Assembly: GCF_007751715.1 (NCBI RefSeq)
Contig: NZ_CP036292.1
Span: 4,719,339-4,783,338 of the forward strand
Direction of reading: 5' to 3'
From: Rosistilla oblonga
GTDB taxonomy: Bacteria > Planctomycetota > Planctomycetia > Pirellulales > Pirellulaceae
DNA length: 64,000 nt
Position numbers and translations under genes: made by a program. Below the pieces are notes generated by a model, which had not been told where the DNA came from, did not search any database, and was given only the letters and a program-made list of their open reading frames with translations. Below are positions 52,255 to 63,743 of the stretch, piece after piece (position 1 is the first letter of the stretch; each line of letters opens with the position of its first letter).

Positions 52255-53964
52255 ATGCGTGTCGGTTGGATCGTGTTTCTGGTCAGCTGTTGGTTCGGTG
52301 CCGCCGCGTTCGCTGAGCCGCCGACGTCAGCCGATAAAGCGGCTGAGATGTGGCGTCCCTATCGCAAACCGGGGACTGCGGTTCCCAATCGCGACAGCCA
52401 AACCGCGCCGCCGTCGAAGTCGCCTGCCTCTCAGCAAGCGACGCCGGATGAACTGCCCCGTCGCGCGGTGACCGATCCCTTTGCCGACGATCTCACCGAC
52501 GAAGACTTTGGTCCCCCCGTCACCACCGGCGACAGCAACAACCCCGCTTCGCTCGACGATTCAAAGATCGCATTGGCTGGGCACGCCCAACCGCAAACGC
52601 CTCAAGAGCCGGCTCCGTTTCAGTTTCCACCCGGCCTGAATGTTCCCACGGTTCCCAGTCCCGCTGGCGATGCCCCATCGATCGCCCGCGCCAGTTTCGA
52701 TCCGGTTCTGCTGGGACCGATCGAAGGGGAATACATTGAGGGCGAATATATCGAAGGGGAATACGTCGAAGGAGATTATGTCGGAGCCGAATATGGCGGC
52801 GAATACATCGAATCGGGTGGCGAACTTGTCGGCGGATGTCCCAACTGTGGCGGCAATTGCGGTGCCGCGGGAATCAATTTCTGCCAAGCGACATGGACGT
52901 TCAACGCGGAATACCTGCTGTGGTCGATCTCCGGGTTCGACGTTCCCGCGTTGGTCACCAACAGCCCCGCCGGAACGCCTCGCAGCCAGGCTGGCATTTT
53001 GGGAGAGCCCGAAACGCGCGTCCTGTTTGGCGACCAGACCTTGGTCGACGGTTCGCGATCGGGTGGACGATTCTCATTGAGCCGCGTGCTGGAACCGAGC
53101 GGCATGAAGACTGTCGAACTGAGCTACTTCTTCCTCGGACAAACGAACGATACATTCTCCGCCAGCAGCGATGGTTCGGGAATTTTGGCCCGTCCGTTTT
53201 TCAGCGTCGAACCGGGCGCAACGGGTCCGAACGCGGAACTTGTCGCATTTCCTGGCGTGCTGGAAGGCAACATTTCCGTCACCGCCAGTTCGGAGATGCA
53301 AGGTGGCGGAATCGTCGCCTACCAAGTGATCGACCGCAGCGATTGCCGCCAGATCCGATTGTTCGCCGGATACAACTACCACGAACTCGAGGAATCGCTC
53401 GAGATCCGCGACTTTAAACGGACCCTCGACTCCTCGCTGGGTCTCGCCGTTGGAACGACGATCGCCGAACAGGACCAATTCAGCACCGACAATCAATTGA
53501 ACAGCTTTGTCCTAGGTGCCGACCTCAAAGCTCGACATCGCCGGGTGAGCGTCGGGTTGATGATGAAACTGGGACTGGGAAATACAAACACGACCGCGAC
53601 CCTAGCAGGTCGCACGACAACGACGGTGCCGCTGGCTGGTGGCGACGATATCAATTCCGTCAACACCGGACTGCTGGTGCTGGACACCAACCGCGGGATC
53701 TACGAAGGGAACGAGTTTACGATGATGCCGCAGTTGGGCATCGATCTCGGCTTTCAAATCAACCGCGGATGGTCGGCCCACGTCGGATACGACTTTATTT
53801 ATTGGAGCCGCGTGCTGCGTCCCGGCGATCAAGTCGACACAAATTTGAACCTCGGCCAACTGGCTGCCGGTGGGCTGAATGGCATTCCCGCCCCGGAAAT
53901 GCCTTGGAAAGTCAGCGACCTGAGGATCCATGCAATCGATTTCGGATTGCAGCTGGCCTACTAA
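52255..53964 (+). CDS. BBP7-family outer-membrane beta-barrel protein
   Basis: A 569-residue protein with a signal peptide (VGWIVFLVSCWFGAAAFA). The N-terminal ~155 residues are Pro/Thr-rich and disordered. Residues ~157-176 are four tandem pentapeptides, EGEYI-EGEYI-EGEYV-EGDYV. A Cys cluster (GGCPNCGGNCG) follows. The remaining ~370 residues are alternating beta strands with the planctomycete BBP7 pattern: FNAEYLLWSISGFDVPALVT, RFSLSRVLEPSG, GYNYHELEESL and the terminal RIHAIDFGLQLAY ending in aromatic Tyr, as barrel proteins do. The barrel is probably in the outer membrane. ATG at 52255 was chosen for the signal peptide. Confidence 0.85.
   Translation: MRVGWIVFLVSCWFGAAAFAEPPTSADKAAEMWRPYRKPGTAVPNRDSQTAPPSKSPASQQATPDELPRRAVTDPFADDLTDEDFGPPVTTGDSNNPASLDDSKIALAGHAQPQTPQEPAPFQFPPGLNVPTVPSPAGDAPSIARASFDPVLLGPIEGEYIEGEYIEGEYVEGDYVGAEYGGEYIESGGELVGGCPNCGGNCGAAGINFCQATWTFNAEYLLWSISGFDVPALVTNSPAGTPRSQAGILGEPETRVLFGDQTLVDGSRSGGRFSLSRVLEPSGMKTVELSYFFLGQTNDTFSASSDGSGILARPFFSVEPGATGPNAELVAFPGVLEGNISVTASSEMQGGGIVAYQVIDRSDCRQIRLFAGYNYHELEESLEIRDFKRTLDSSLGLAVGTTIAEQDQFSTDNQLNSFVLGADLKARHRRVSVGLMMKLGLGNTNTTATLAGRTTTTVPLAGGDDINSVNTGLLVLDTNRGIYEGNEFTMMPQLGIDLGFQINRGWSAHVGYDFIYWSRVLRPGDQVDTNLNLGQLAAGGLNGIPAPEMPWKVSDLRIHAIDFGLQLAY
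52723..52782 (+). repeat. Four 15-bp tandem repeats encoding EGEY(I/V)
   Basis: Consecutive 15-bp units encode EGEYI, EGEYI, EGEYV and EGDYV inside the BBP7 gene, with variation mainly at wobble positions. A degenerate unit (GAEYG, GEYIE) follows. Confidence 0.85.
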
Positions 53965-54022
53965 AAAAGAATTCGTCGTCATTCTATTGACCCCGCGGTC
54001 CCAATATCGCTAACGTCACCGC

Positions 54023-55090
54023 ATGAAGTGGATCGCCCCCCCTATCGAATCGTCGCTCATTCTAAGTTTGGTGCTTAGTGCGGTTGCTGTCGTCGTATTG
54101 CCAGGCGATCTGCTGGCCGAGGACCAGGCACCCGAACAAGCCGCCGTGCTGTTGACCAACGACCAAGTTTTGTTTGGTAGCGCTCAACAGGAAGGCGATC
54201 GGATCGTGATCGAACAATCCGATGGTGCGATCATCCGGATGCCCGTCGAACGCGTCCTCTGTTGGGGCCCGGACCTCCAATCGCTCTACCAATTCCGACT
54301 CGACCAACGCGAGCGTCCAAGCGTTCGCACCCACTTGGCCGATGCGCGGTGGTGTCTCAACAACGGCTTGTACCGCGAGTCGGCAAACGAATTGCTTCAG
54401 GTGCATCAACTGGCGCCAGGCAATTCCGAGGCGAAGCGGCTGGAACATCAACTGCGGATGTTTACCGAAACCGTAAAAACCGTCAGTGCCGAGGAACCGC
54501 TGGATGTGGAACCGGTCGTCGATCACGTACATATCTCGCCACTTGCGACGCAACAGTTCACTCGCGTGATCCAACCGATTTTGATGAATCGCTGTGGAGC
54601 GTGCCACGGGCATTCGGACGACAGCAAGTTTTCGCTGCTCCGGCTACCCGGTGTCAGTCGCGTTTCAGCAACGATGACTCATCGCAACCTCCAACACGTT
54701 GTCACTTGGATCGATACCAACGATCCGATGAAGAGTCCGCTGCTGGATTATGCACAGCGTGGTCACGGCGGTTCGGAAACGGCGCCGCTGGGAAAATCGC
54801 AAGCTCAAGCGTTTGAGAACCTCGCCTATTGGTGCAGCCAGTTCGCCACCGCTCCGGTAACACCGCCAAACGCCGCGATGCCGATCCCAACCAGCGCGAC
54901 GATCAGTCCATTTGAACAACAGTCGAGCGATTCGCTGGTGATTGCCGACAACGGATCTGCGGTTCAAGCTTCGCCACAGCAGCCGCTGCAACCCGAGGGC
55001 GAATCTCAGCCGAAGCGGTTGCCCACCGTGGTCGATCCTTTTGATCCGGAAGTCTTCAACCGCAAGCATCATGCACAGCTGAGACGCTAG
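54023..55090 (+). CDS. Secreted CxxCH (cytochrome c-like) protein
   Basis: A 355-residue exported protein (hydrophobic start LILSLVLSAVAVVVLPGDLLA). The N-terminal part (about 40-90) is a small beta barrel-like unit (VLLTNDQVLFGSAQQEGDRI) common before planctomycete cytochrome-type proteins. A helical hairpin region follows (TPR-like spacing). A single heme-binding-type CGACH is at about residue 193, in QPILMNRCGACHGHS, with ALLDYAQ-like context and a possible distal Met. The C-terminus is Pro/Gln-rich and disordered. Heme attachment is predicted, not shown. It may belong to the PSCyt1-type group. ATG at 54023. Confidence 0.8.
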   Translation: MKWIAPPIESSLILSLVLSAVAVVVLPGDLLAEDQAPEQAAVLLTNDQVLFGSAQQEGDRIVIEQSDGAIIRMPVERVLCWGPDLQSLYQFRLDQRERPSVRTHLADARWCLNNGLYRESANELLQVHQLAPGNSEAKRLEHQLRMFTETVKTVSAEEPLDVEPVVDHVHISPLATQQFTRVIQPILMNRCGACHGHSDDSKFSLLRLPGVSRVSATMTHRNLQHVVTWIDTNDPMKSPLLDYAQRGHGGSETAPLGKSQAQAFENLAYWCSQFATAPVTPPNAAMPIPTSATISPFEQQSSDSLVIADNGSAVQASPQQPLQPEGESQPKRLPTVVDPFDPEVFNRKHHAQLRR

Positions 55091-55172
55091 TTTCCGCTTG
55101 CCTCACGCCGCAGCGAGGACTCACTCGACTGCGGACGGATCGGATGCGAGCGTCGGCTCGCCACTCAACTCT

Positions 55173-56585
55173 TTAGAACGCGATGTTCATACGAGCCCCG
55201 GCGACAAACGCGTCGTCGACATTTTCGCGGGCTTGCGACAGGTATTGCAGGTCCGGGGTGAGAGTGATCGCACGATTGAGAGCCACGTTGTAGAACATCT
55301 CGATTCCCTGGCCATCGCCGATCGGCCCGGCGACGGTTTCCAGCAGAGCCCCCACTTTGTCGCTGGTTCCCGAATAGTAGTAGCCGACACCAAACGAATC
55401 GGCTTTGCGGCACGCGATCGGGCTCGATCCACCGAGGCCCGCCGACAGGAAGTATCCGATCGGGTTGGCGCCCTGGTCAGCGATCCCTGCGCGAGCAAAA
55501 TATCCCCAGCCGCGTTTTGGATTCTGCGAATCGGCGACGAGATATTGATCGCAGTTCCAATAGAGCGACCACGATCCGTCCTGCTTAGCCACAGGAATGT
55601 TGGGCAGAACGATACGCGGGTCTTGGCCAAACGAAACATATTTGCGACTGCTCCACGAGCCGCCGATCAACTGGTGCCCGGGCAGGCCGAAAAAGTTGGT
55701 CGGCAGACGCAGTTCGCTCGACAGCGTGACGCCGTTGGCAAACAGTTCGCTGAAGCCCGAAGAGTTTGCTGTGTCGGTCGCGTTAAGCACCAAGAAGGAC
55801 AACAACGGACTCCCTTCGTGAAGGAAGGCGAATCCAGCACCCAGCGTCGAATAGGGAACCGTTCGCAGTGCGATCGCCGCACTGACAAACGCCATGTTCG
55901 AAAACTGGCGGATGCCGCGACCGTGGGCGAAGGCATTCATGTCGCCATCCAGCGTGTCCATCTTGCCAGCGAACATGATGAAGTTTTCGGACAACGCTTG
56001 GGTCAACAGAACGTTGGTCAGATAGACGTGTTCGCTATCGCTAACCGGCAGATCGGCGGCCACCGTCGCAGGCATAAGAGCACCGGTATTCTGCGAAACC
56101 GAATCGCCCATTCGATGTTCGGCGCGAAGCTTCAGGAACAGCCCTTCCTGAATTCCCATCTTGCCGAAATCGAAGTTCATCACATAGTCGCCGTGGCGAG
56201 CGTATCCCCAGTCATTGTTCAGGCCGCCGCTGGGCGTTCCCATGTAGAACTGAGTCACGTTGTTTTCCATCGTGATGCCGCAGTCGGCAAACGACTTGCG
56301 AATCCGAGCCAACGATTGGCAGAGTTCACATTTTTCGAGTCCCTCGCACGACAGGCACCCACACGACGTATCGCAGCCGCCGATCCCATTGCAGCCGCCG
56401 ATTCCATCGCACCCCGAATCGCAACAACTGTCGCATCCGGCGGCCAAGTGGCAATCGCAGTCCGCGCACTCCGCGCCGGCTTGCGACGGTCCAACCACAA
56501 GTGCCGAAAACGACACAACCAGAAAGCCTAAGACAAAACGTGTGGTGGTCGATTTGAACGCGAACATCCATGTTCGTTTCTTCAT
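55173..56585 (-). CDS. OprB-like carbohydrate porin with Cys-rich N-terminal segment
   Basis: A 470-residue protein with a signal peptide (FVLGFLVVSFSALVVGPSQAGA). Directly after it, about 55 residues contain about 18 cysteines in CDxC/GC patterns (ECADCDCHLAAGCDSC, GCDGIGGCNGIGGCDTSCG, CEGLEKCELCQSL). The rest is a barrel of the OprB type: GYARHGDYVMNFDFGKM, MFAGKMDTLDGDMNAFAHG, KRGWGYFARAGIAD, FYNVALNRAITLTPDLQYL and a C-terminal Phe. OprB-like porins pass sugars. ATG at 56585 fits the signal peptide; the open frame upstream is spurious. Convergent with the CxxCH gene, 82 bp apart. Confidence 0.83.
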   Translation of the reverse strand: MKKRTWMFAFKSTTTRFVLGFLVVSFSALVVGPSQAGAECADCDCHLAAGCDSCCDSGCDGIGGCNGIGGCDTSCGCLSCEGLEKCELCQSLARIRKSFADCGITMENNVTQFYMGTPSGGLNNDWGYARHGDYVMNFDFGKMGIQEGLFLKLRAEHRMGDSVSQNTGALMPATVAADLPVSDSEHVYLTNVLLTQALSENFIMFAGKMDTLDGDMNAFAHGRGIRQFSNMAFVSAAIALRTVPYSTLGAGFAFLHEGSPLLSFLVLNATDTANSSGFSELFANGVTLSSELRLPTNFFGLPGHQLIGGSWSSRKYVSFGQDPRIVLPNIPVAKQDGSWSLYWNCDQYLVADSQNPKRGWGYFARAGIADQGANPIGYFLSAGLGGSSPIACRKADSFGVGYYYSGTSDKVGALLETVAGPIGDGQGIEMFYNVALNRAITLTPDLQYLSQARENVDDAFVAGARMNIAF

Positions 56586-57169
56586 TGCAGTCGCCTGTAA
56601 GGTTCTCGATAGGAGCGCATGATCGCGCCGCGAAGGAACACCAATCGATGCTGGGTATTGGCCTGGCCGCAGTTGGCAGCAGGCGAAGATCTCTATCGGA
56701 GCGACAAGGCGATGCGTTCCCCAAATGGTGTTTAGTTCGCGTGAATTAGTCCCAGCCGACTCGGGCCGAGATCGGGATCTGCCGGTTGTAGGAATCCTGA
56801 GACGATTACGCCGCATGCGCAAGCAAAACCAGGCATAGATAGCAATCGTTTCGATTGTGACGATTTCCCGCTTCACCTCCCCCATTCCAGTTGCAGTGGT
56901 GGTGCAGGTTCTGCCGGTTGCAGGGGGTTCAAGCACAGATGCCGACTATTTGTTCAGTTCGGCGATTTCGGAATTTGACTTCCGAAAAGGTCGTAAACAG
57001 ACTCGGCATCAACGGCTCGGTTTCCTTCACTCGCGAGAGGCGGTTGCGATGGGGCGAAGAACGACCGTCCGTGGGAGGAAAACCGGCGTGGTTTCGCGAT
57101 GCTCGATGCACTCGAAACGATCGCCAGCCCTCCATATTGAAACAACTTCGTCTACCCACAAATCAATTA
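56586..57169. other. 584-bp divergent intergenic region between porin and WbaP-like gene
   Basis: Both promoters should lie here, but no convincing hexamer pairs or operators were seen. Long open frames through this stretch are extensions of the flanking genes and not protein-like. Confidence 0.4.
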
Positions 57170-58654
57170 ATGACCACCCTGCTGCTTTCTCATACGGCAA
57201 CCGCACAACGAACGCCCGAATTGCAACTGGACCGCGATGTCGCGGTCCATCTCGGCAAACGACTGCTGATGCAACGGCTTGCCACCTGCCTGCCATTATT
57301 AGTGGTCGATGCGGCGGTGATTGCTGGCCTGATCGCCACCGCGATCTTTCTTTGCGGTGCACCGGCGGCGATCTCAGCGAGTCCGCTGGGGATCGTGACC
57401 GCGGCCAGTCTCGGTTGGGTTCTCGTGCTGGTCTCGTACCAGTTGTACCCGGCGTTTGGATTGAACCCCGCTCTCGAGCTGAAACGTTTTACCAGCGCGT
57501 CGACGATTGCAACGTCTCTGTTGGCGATCGCGATCTTCGGTTTTACTCCCTTCGAATTCCGCAGTGTGTTGATGCTGGGAATGTTGTGGTTGGGGAGTGT
57601 CGTCCTTTTGCCATCGGCCCGTTATCTGGCCCGCCGGCAATTGGGCCGCAGCGCGTGGTGGGGCATCCGCTGTATCGTCGTTGGCGATTCGGCGATCGAA
57701 TATTTCAACAGCCAAAGCCCGCGACAGTTGGCTCAATTGGGATGCCGCGTCATCGGATACGTCCGCTGTCCCAACCTTTATTGGGAAGAACACGAAGCCG
57801 ACGACGAGGGTCTCGAATACCTGGGCCCCACATCGGAATTGCACGACATCTGCCGCGGCGTCGACGCTCCAAGCCTGTTGGTTGCAGACGACCAAAGCGA
57901 ATTCTCCGAAGAGGCGATGGGGCAAATCGGATTGCACATCCCACGCATCGAGCGATTGGAATTCAGCAGCGCAGGGTACGGCCAAGACCGCTGCCCCGGT
58001 CTCGCTCCCGCATCGCACATCGAAAACGGATTGCTGCAACCGGGAAACATGTTGTTAAAGCGAGCCCTCGACGTGCTGGCCGTCGTCGCGATGTTCCCCG
58101 TGCTGTTGCCATTGATGGCGGCGATTGCCGCATCGATCAAACTGACATCAGCCGGTCCGGTCTTCTATCGACATCGACGGATCGGACGCTATGGCCGCGA
58201 AATCGCAGTCTGGAAGTTCCGCACGATGGTCCAGAATGCCGACGAGGTGCTGCAGGACTACCTGGCGGAAAATCCACAACTGCGTCACGAATGGGAACGC
58301 GATCACAAACTCAAGCGAGATCCACGTGTAACCCGTGTCGGCGTCTTCTTGCGGAAGACCAGCCTCGACGAACTGCCTCAACTGATCAACGTCCTCGTCG
58401 GCGACATGAGCTTGGTAGGCCCAAGGCCGATCGTGACCGCCGAAATCGAAAAATATGCCGAGGCCTATCCGCTGTACGTCGCCGTCCAACCGGGGCTGAC
58501 CGGGCTGTGGCAGGTCAGCGGTCGCAACAACACGACCTACGAACGCCGCATCCAATTGGACCGTCGCTACGTCAGCACCTGGTCGGTCTGGCTGGACTGC
58601 TACATCCTGACGCGAACCATCAAAACCGTCGCGTTCTGCGAAGGGGCCTATTAG
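57170..58654 (+). CDS. WbaP-type undecaprenyl-phosphate sugar-1-phosphate transferase
   Basis: A 494-residue polyprenyl-phosphate glycosyl-1-phosphotransferase that starts a surface polysaccharide by loading a sugar-1-phosphate onto undecaprenyl phosphate at the inner membrane. Four N-terminal helices (nt ~57290-57620) precede a Rossmann-like domain (CIVVGDSAIEYFNSQSP). The C-terminal catalytic domain has KRALDVLAVVAMFPVLLPLM, FYRHRRIGRYGREIAVWKFR, DPRVTRVGVFLRKTSLDELP, NVLVGDMSLVGPRP and PGLTGLWQVSGRNNTTYE. ATG at 57170 is used. The overlapping 606-codon frame in another phase is a shadow. No other exopolysaccharide genes are adjacent. A terminator-like stem follows. Confidence 0.92.
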   Translation: MTTLLLSHTATAQRTPELQLDRDVAVHLGKRLLMQRLATCLPLLVVDAAVIAGLIATAIFLCGAPAAISASPLGIVTAASLGWVLVLVSYQLYPAFGLNPALELKRFTSASTIATSLLAIAIFGFTPFEFRSVLMLGMLWLGSVVLLPSARYLARRQLGRSAWWGIRCIVVGDSAIEYFNSQSPRQLAQLGCRVIGYVRCPNLYWEEHEADDEGLEYLGPTSELHDICRGVDAPSLLVADDQSEFSEEAMGQIGLHIPRIERLEFSSAGYGQDRCPGLAPASHIENGLLQPGNMLLKRALDVLAVVAMFPVLLPLMAAIAASIKLTSAGPVFYRHRRIGRYGREIAVWKFRTMVQNADEVLQDYLAENPQLRHEWERDHKLKRDPRVTRVGVFLRKTSLDELPQLINVLVGDMSLVGPRPIVTAEIEKYAEAYPLYVAVQPGLTGLWQVSGRNNTTYERRIQLDRRYVSTWSVWLDCYILTRTIKTVAFCEGAY

Positions 58655-58658
58655 AGCG

Positions 58659-58688
58659 ACCGGCAGCCGAGTGTTAGCTGGCGGTTTT
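58659..58688 (+). terminator. Probable terminator after the WbaP-like gene
   Basis: ACCGGCAGC pairs with GCTGGCGGT (one G-G mismatch) around a 9-nt loop and is followed by TTT. Confidence 0.55.
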
Positions 58689-58897
58689 CTGTGGCCCTTC
58701 GCACTCTTGCAAGACCATCTGTTAACTCCCCACTGGAAACACGGATTCCATCCCGGGGAGCGGCGGCGGCAACTGGAGTCCCGGCGTTTGAAACGCTAGG
58801 ATGCTCGGTGCCACCGCAAATTTGCTGCCGAACCGATCTCCCGGCGGTAGCGGCCCATGAAATCCACCATCCCAAGTCAACGGAGCGACGCGGATCG

Positions 58898-59983
58898 ATG
58901 TCCACACGTATTGAGAAACTGCGCAGCCTGCTAGCCGACGAAGCTGTCGATTGTTTGTTGGTGACCGGCGAGACCGACGTCCGCTACCTATCGGGGTTCA
59001 CCGGCGACAGCAGCTATCTGCTGGTCTCCGCCGATCGTTGTGCGATCCTCACCGACCGCCGCTACGAGACGCAAATCGAAGCCGAATGCGGTGGGATCGA
59101 GTCGTTTGTTCGCGGCCCCGAACGGACGATGACTCAATTGGTCGCCGAAGCTGTCGACGACTTCTCCGCCGCCACGATCGGTCTGGATGCCAACGATGTC
59201 AGTTGGGCGCTGTTAGAAGGTCTACGATCCGCGCTGCCGCAACAGACCTTTGCCGCCACCAACGGGCTCGTTCTTAAGCTGCGTCAGATTAAAGACCCCG
59301 AAGAAATCGAAACGATCCGCCGGGCAGTCCGCATCGCCGAACAGACCTTTCAAGCGATCCGGGCAACGCTGCGGCGAGGGCAGACCGAGCTAGAGATCGC
59401 TCACGATGTCGAGAAATGGATCCGCTACTTCGGCGGCGAAGGCTGTGGATTTGCGACGATCGCTGCGATTGGCCCCAATGCAGCGCTGCCGCACGCCCAA
59501 CCGGGCGAGCGACGCGTCGGCGACGATCCCGCACTACTACTCGACTGGGGGGCTCGTTACAACGGATACACCAGCGATTTAACGAGGATGACGGCTATCG
59601 GGGCCCCCTCGCCGGAAATGGCTGAAATTTATCCTGTCGTTCTGGAGGCTCAACTGGCGGCGATTGCGGCGATTCGGCCCGGCGCAGAACTGAAAGCTGT
59701 CGACGCAGCGGCTCGCAACGTGATCCGCGACGCCGGCTTTGGCGACTACTTCGGGCACGGTTTGGGGCACGGAATTGGTTTACAAGTGCACGAATCGCCA
59801 CGAATGTCAGCAATTACCGAAGGGACGTTGCAGGCGGGGATGGTCGTCACGGTGGAACCTGGAATCTATCTGCCGGGTAAACTAGGTGTCCGGATCGAAG
59901 ACGATGTGTTGGTGACCGAGAAGGGGCACGAAGTCTTGTCGAGTTTGCCAAAGGGTCTCGATGACTGCACCGTAATCCTGTAA
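58898..59983 (+). CDS. M24-family Xaa-Pro peptidase
   Basis: A 361-residue metallopeptidase releasing N-terminal residues before proline. The creatinase-like N-terminal domain includes LLVTGETDVRYLSGFTGDSS. The catalytic domain has the five metal ligands: Asp in LLLDWGARYNGYTSDLTRM (two Asp), His in GHGLGHGIGLQVHE, Glu in VTVEPGIYLPG and Glu in GVRIEDDVLV. The length of ~360 fits the short PepQ/YpdF type. ATG at 58898 begins MSTRIEKLRSLL; the 69-codon upstream extension is unlike the family. The order peptidase-accB-accC is common in bacteria, but a terminator stands between peptidase and accB here. Confidence 0.92.
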   Translation: MSTRIEKLRSLLADEAVDCLLVTGETDVRYLSGFTGDSSYLLVSADRCAILTDRRYETQIEAECGGIESFVRGPERTMTQLVAEAVDDFSAATIGLDANDVSWALLEGLRSALPQQTFAATNGLVLKLRQIKDPEEIETIRRAVRIAEQTFQAIRATLRRGQTELEIAHDVEKWIRYFGGEGCGFATIAAIGPNAALPHAQPGERRVGDDPALLLDWGARYNGYTSDLTRMTAIGAPSPEMAEIYPVVLEAQLAAIAAIRPGAELKAVDAAARNVIRDAGFGDYFGHGLGHGIGLQVHESPRMSAITEGTLQAGMVVTVEPGIYLPGKLGVRIEDDVLVTEKGHEVLSSLPKGLDDCTVIL

Positions 59984-59990
59984 AAAGTGA

Positions 59991-60014
59991 CCCGGCGTAA
60001 AACGCTGGGCTTTT
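59991..60014 (+). terminator. Rho-independent terminator after the peptidase gene
   Basis: CCCGGCGT/ACGCTGGG (8 bp, one G-U), AAA loop, followed by CTTTTCC. Confidence 0.7.
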
Positions 60015-60127
60015 CCTAGCCGTGGCAACGACCACGCCCCTAAAAAAAGACAACGCAACGAAACGCGATGCCAATCGCGGCAACAAACGCTTTTAGAATC
60101 GTTGTACAACCAATTGCCGGAGTGAAC

Positions 60128-60595
60128 ATGTCAGGCGACGTTTTTGATATCGAACAGATCCGCAAGCTCGTCGAGCTGATGGAAGAACACAATCTTGCTG
60201 AAGTCGATTTGAAGCAGGACCAAAAGACGATCAAGTTGTGTCGCGGCGGGTTCGCTGCGGCTCCCGCACCAATGATGGTACCTCAAGCTGTCGCTCCGGC
60301 GGCCCCAGCAGCGGCTCCCGCTGCGGCGGCTCCCGCGGCTGACGGTGCAAACATCGCGATCATCAAGGCACCGATGGTTGGCACGTTTTATACCCGTGCA
60401 AATCCCGAAGCGTCTCCTTTCGTCAGCGTTGGCGATTCGGTCAACGCCGACACAACGATCTGCATCGTCGAAGCGATGAAGGTCTTCAACGAAATTCCTG
60501 CGGAAATTTCGGGGAAGGTCGTCGCGATCTTGGCTAAGGATGGCGAAGCTGTCGATTTCGGCAAACCGCTGTTCAAGATCGACACCTCGGCGTAA
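60128..60595 (+). CDS. accB: Biotin carboxyl carrier protein of acetyl-CoA carboxylase
   Basis: A 155-residue carrier. N-terminal helical region (MSGDVFDIEQIRKLVELMEE), an Ala/Pro-rich flexible linker (about 60-80), and the biotinyl domain with the biotin Lys in VEAMKVFNEIPAEISGK. The thumb-like GTFYTRANPEASPFVSVGD is present. It carries CO2 between biotin carboxylase and the carboxyltransferase in malonyl-CoA synthesis. ATG at 60128 gives the typical length; the longer frame adds a non-family leader. accC follows after 153 bp. Confidence 0.95.
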   Translation: MSGDVFDIEQIRKLVELMEEHNLAEVDLKQDQKTIKLCRGGFAAAPAPMMVPQAVAPAAPAAAPAAAAPAADGANIAIIKAPMVGTFYTRANPEASPFVSVGDSVNADTTICIVEAMKVFNEIPAEISGKVVAILAKDGEAVDFGKPLFKIDTSA

Positions 60596-60748
60596 CGCCT
60601 CGCCGATCCGACAACTTGCTAGCACCACAGCCGTCAGTTCGCCAGCGCCAGCCTACAAGCAGCTTTCGCTCGCTGGCGGCCGATTCCGCGATGAGCCGTC
60701 GCCGCTCACGCAATCGCTCCTCCTCTGACCTTGGAAACCATCAATCGG

Positions 60749-62092
60749 ATGTATAACCGGATCCTTATTGCCAACCGTGGTGAAATCGCGCTGCGGATTA
60801 TCCGCGCCTGTCGCGAAATGGGCATCGAATCGGTCGCTGTGTTCAGCGAAGCGGATCGCGAATCGGCACACGTTCGCCTAGCCGACGCGGCGTATTGCAT
60901 CGGACCAGCTCGCAGCGCCGAAAGCTACCTGCGGATCGACCAAGTGATCAGCGCCGCCGAGGTGAGTGGTGCCGAAGCGATCCACCCGGGATACGGCTTC
61001 CTCGCCGAAAACGCCGACTTCAACGAAGTCTGCCGCAGCTGCAACATCGATTTCATCGGCCCGATGCCCGAATCGATGGAGATGCTTGGCGATAAAAACT
61101 CAGCCCGCGCGTTGGCTCAATCCGCTGGCGTCCCCGTCGTCCCCGGAAGCGACGGCTTGCTGACCGATACCGAGGAAGCGCTGGCTGTCGCCAAGACGAT
61201 CGGATACCCCGTGCTGATCAAAGCGACAGCAGGTGGTGGCGGTAAGGGAATGCGTGTCGCCGAGACGCCCGAGGTTCTCGAGACCGCGCTGCAACAGGCT
61301 CGCCAAGAAGCGGAAGCCGCCTTCGGAAACGGCGGCGTCTACCTAGAGAAATTCATCGAACAACCGCGACACATCGAAGTCCAGATCATCGCCGATCAAC
61401 AGGGCAACGTGGTCCACCTTCACGAACGCGACTGTTCGGTCCAACGCCGTCACCAAAAACTGATCGAAGAGGCTCCGTCGCCGCTGCTGCCCGCAGAACG
61501 ACGCAAAGAGATCTGCGACGCGGCGGTCCGTTTGATCCAAAACGCCAACTATTACAACGCCGGTACTGTCGAATTTATCGTCGACAAAAACGACGACTTC
61601 TACTTTATCGAAGTGAATGCTCGCATTCAGGTCGAACACCCGGTAACCGAAATGGTGACCGGCGTCGATCTGATCAAGCAACAGATCTCGGTCGCCGCTG
61701 GACAACCGCTGCCGTTCACCCAAGCGGACATCAAGAGCCAAGGGTCGGCGATCGAATGCCGCATCAACGCCGAAAACCCCGATAAAAACTTCATGCCCAA
61801 TCCGGGCAAGATCGAAACGCTGTTTTCACCAGGCGGACTTGGCGTTCGATTCGATTCGCACGTCTACGCCGGATACACCGTACCGCCGTATTACGATTCG
61901 ATGATCGGCAAGTTGATCGTCCATCGTCCGACGCGTGAAGAAGCGATCGCTTGCATGTTGCGGGCTCTGTACGAACTCGAAGTCGGCGGGATCGCAACGA
62001 CCGCATCGCTGCACCGCAAGATCCTGCAGCACCCCGAATTCATCGAAGGTCGCCACGATACGACCTTTATCGCCCGGGAATTCAGTAGCTGA
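60749..62092 (+). CDS. accC: Biotin carboxylase of acetyl-CoA carboxylase
   Basis: A 447-residue ATP-grasp enzyme carboxylating the biotin of AccB. Motifs: [51 protein letters not shown] (glycine-rich loop), [46 protein letters not shown] (catalytic region) and [14 protein letters not shown] at 60749 matches the family start, although the frame is open six codons upstream. The carboxyltransferase subunits (accA, accD) are not in the window. Confidence 0.96.
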   Translation: MYNRILIANRGEIALRIIRACREMGIESVAVFSEADRESAHVRLADAAYCIGPARSAESYLRIDQVISAAEVSGAEAIHPGYGFLAENADFNEVCRSCNIDFIGPMPESMEMLGDKNSARALAQSAGVPVVPGSDGLLTDTEEALAVAKTIGYPVLIKATAGGGGKGMRVAETPEVLETALQQARQEAEAAFGNGGVYLEKFIEQPRHIEVQIIADQQGNVVHLHERDCSVQRRHQKLIEEAPSPLLPAERRKEICDAAVRLIQNANYYNAGTVEFIVDKNDDFYFIEVNARIQVEHPVTEMVTGVDLIKQQISVAAGQPLPFTQADIKSQGSAIECRINAENPDKNFMPNPGKIETLFSPGGLGVRFDSHVYAGYTVPPYYDSMIGKLIVHRPTREEAIACMLRALYELEVGGIATTASLHRKILQHPEFIEGRHDTTFIAREFSS

Positions 62093-62195
62093 TCCCCAGG
62101 TTGAGGTTTACGCCAGTGCGCGGCGACGTCTATACTCCGCCGCCGCTGGTCCAGGATGGGTCCAGCGTTTCCCTCAGTCAACCTTGGGACGACGT

Positions 62196-63735
<1,540 letters not shown>

Positions 63736-63743
<8 letters not shown>

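Noticed and set aside
56857-58677. 606-codon plus-strand open frame overlapping the WbaP-like gene
   Set aside because: It has no domain, is Arg/Pro-rich and lies in a shifted phase of a gene with clear family motifs.
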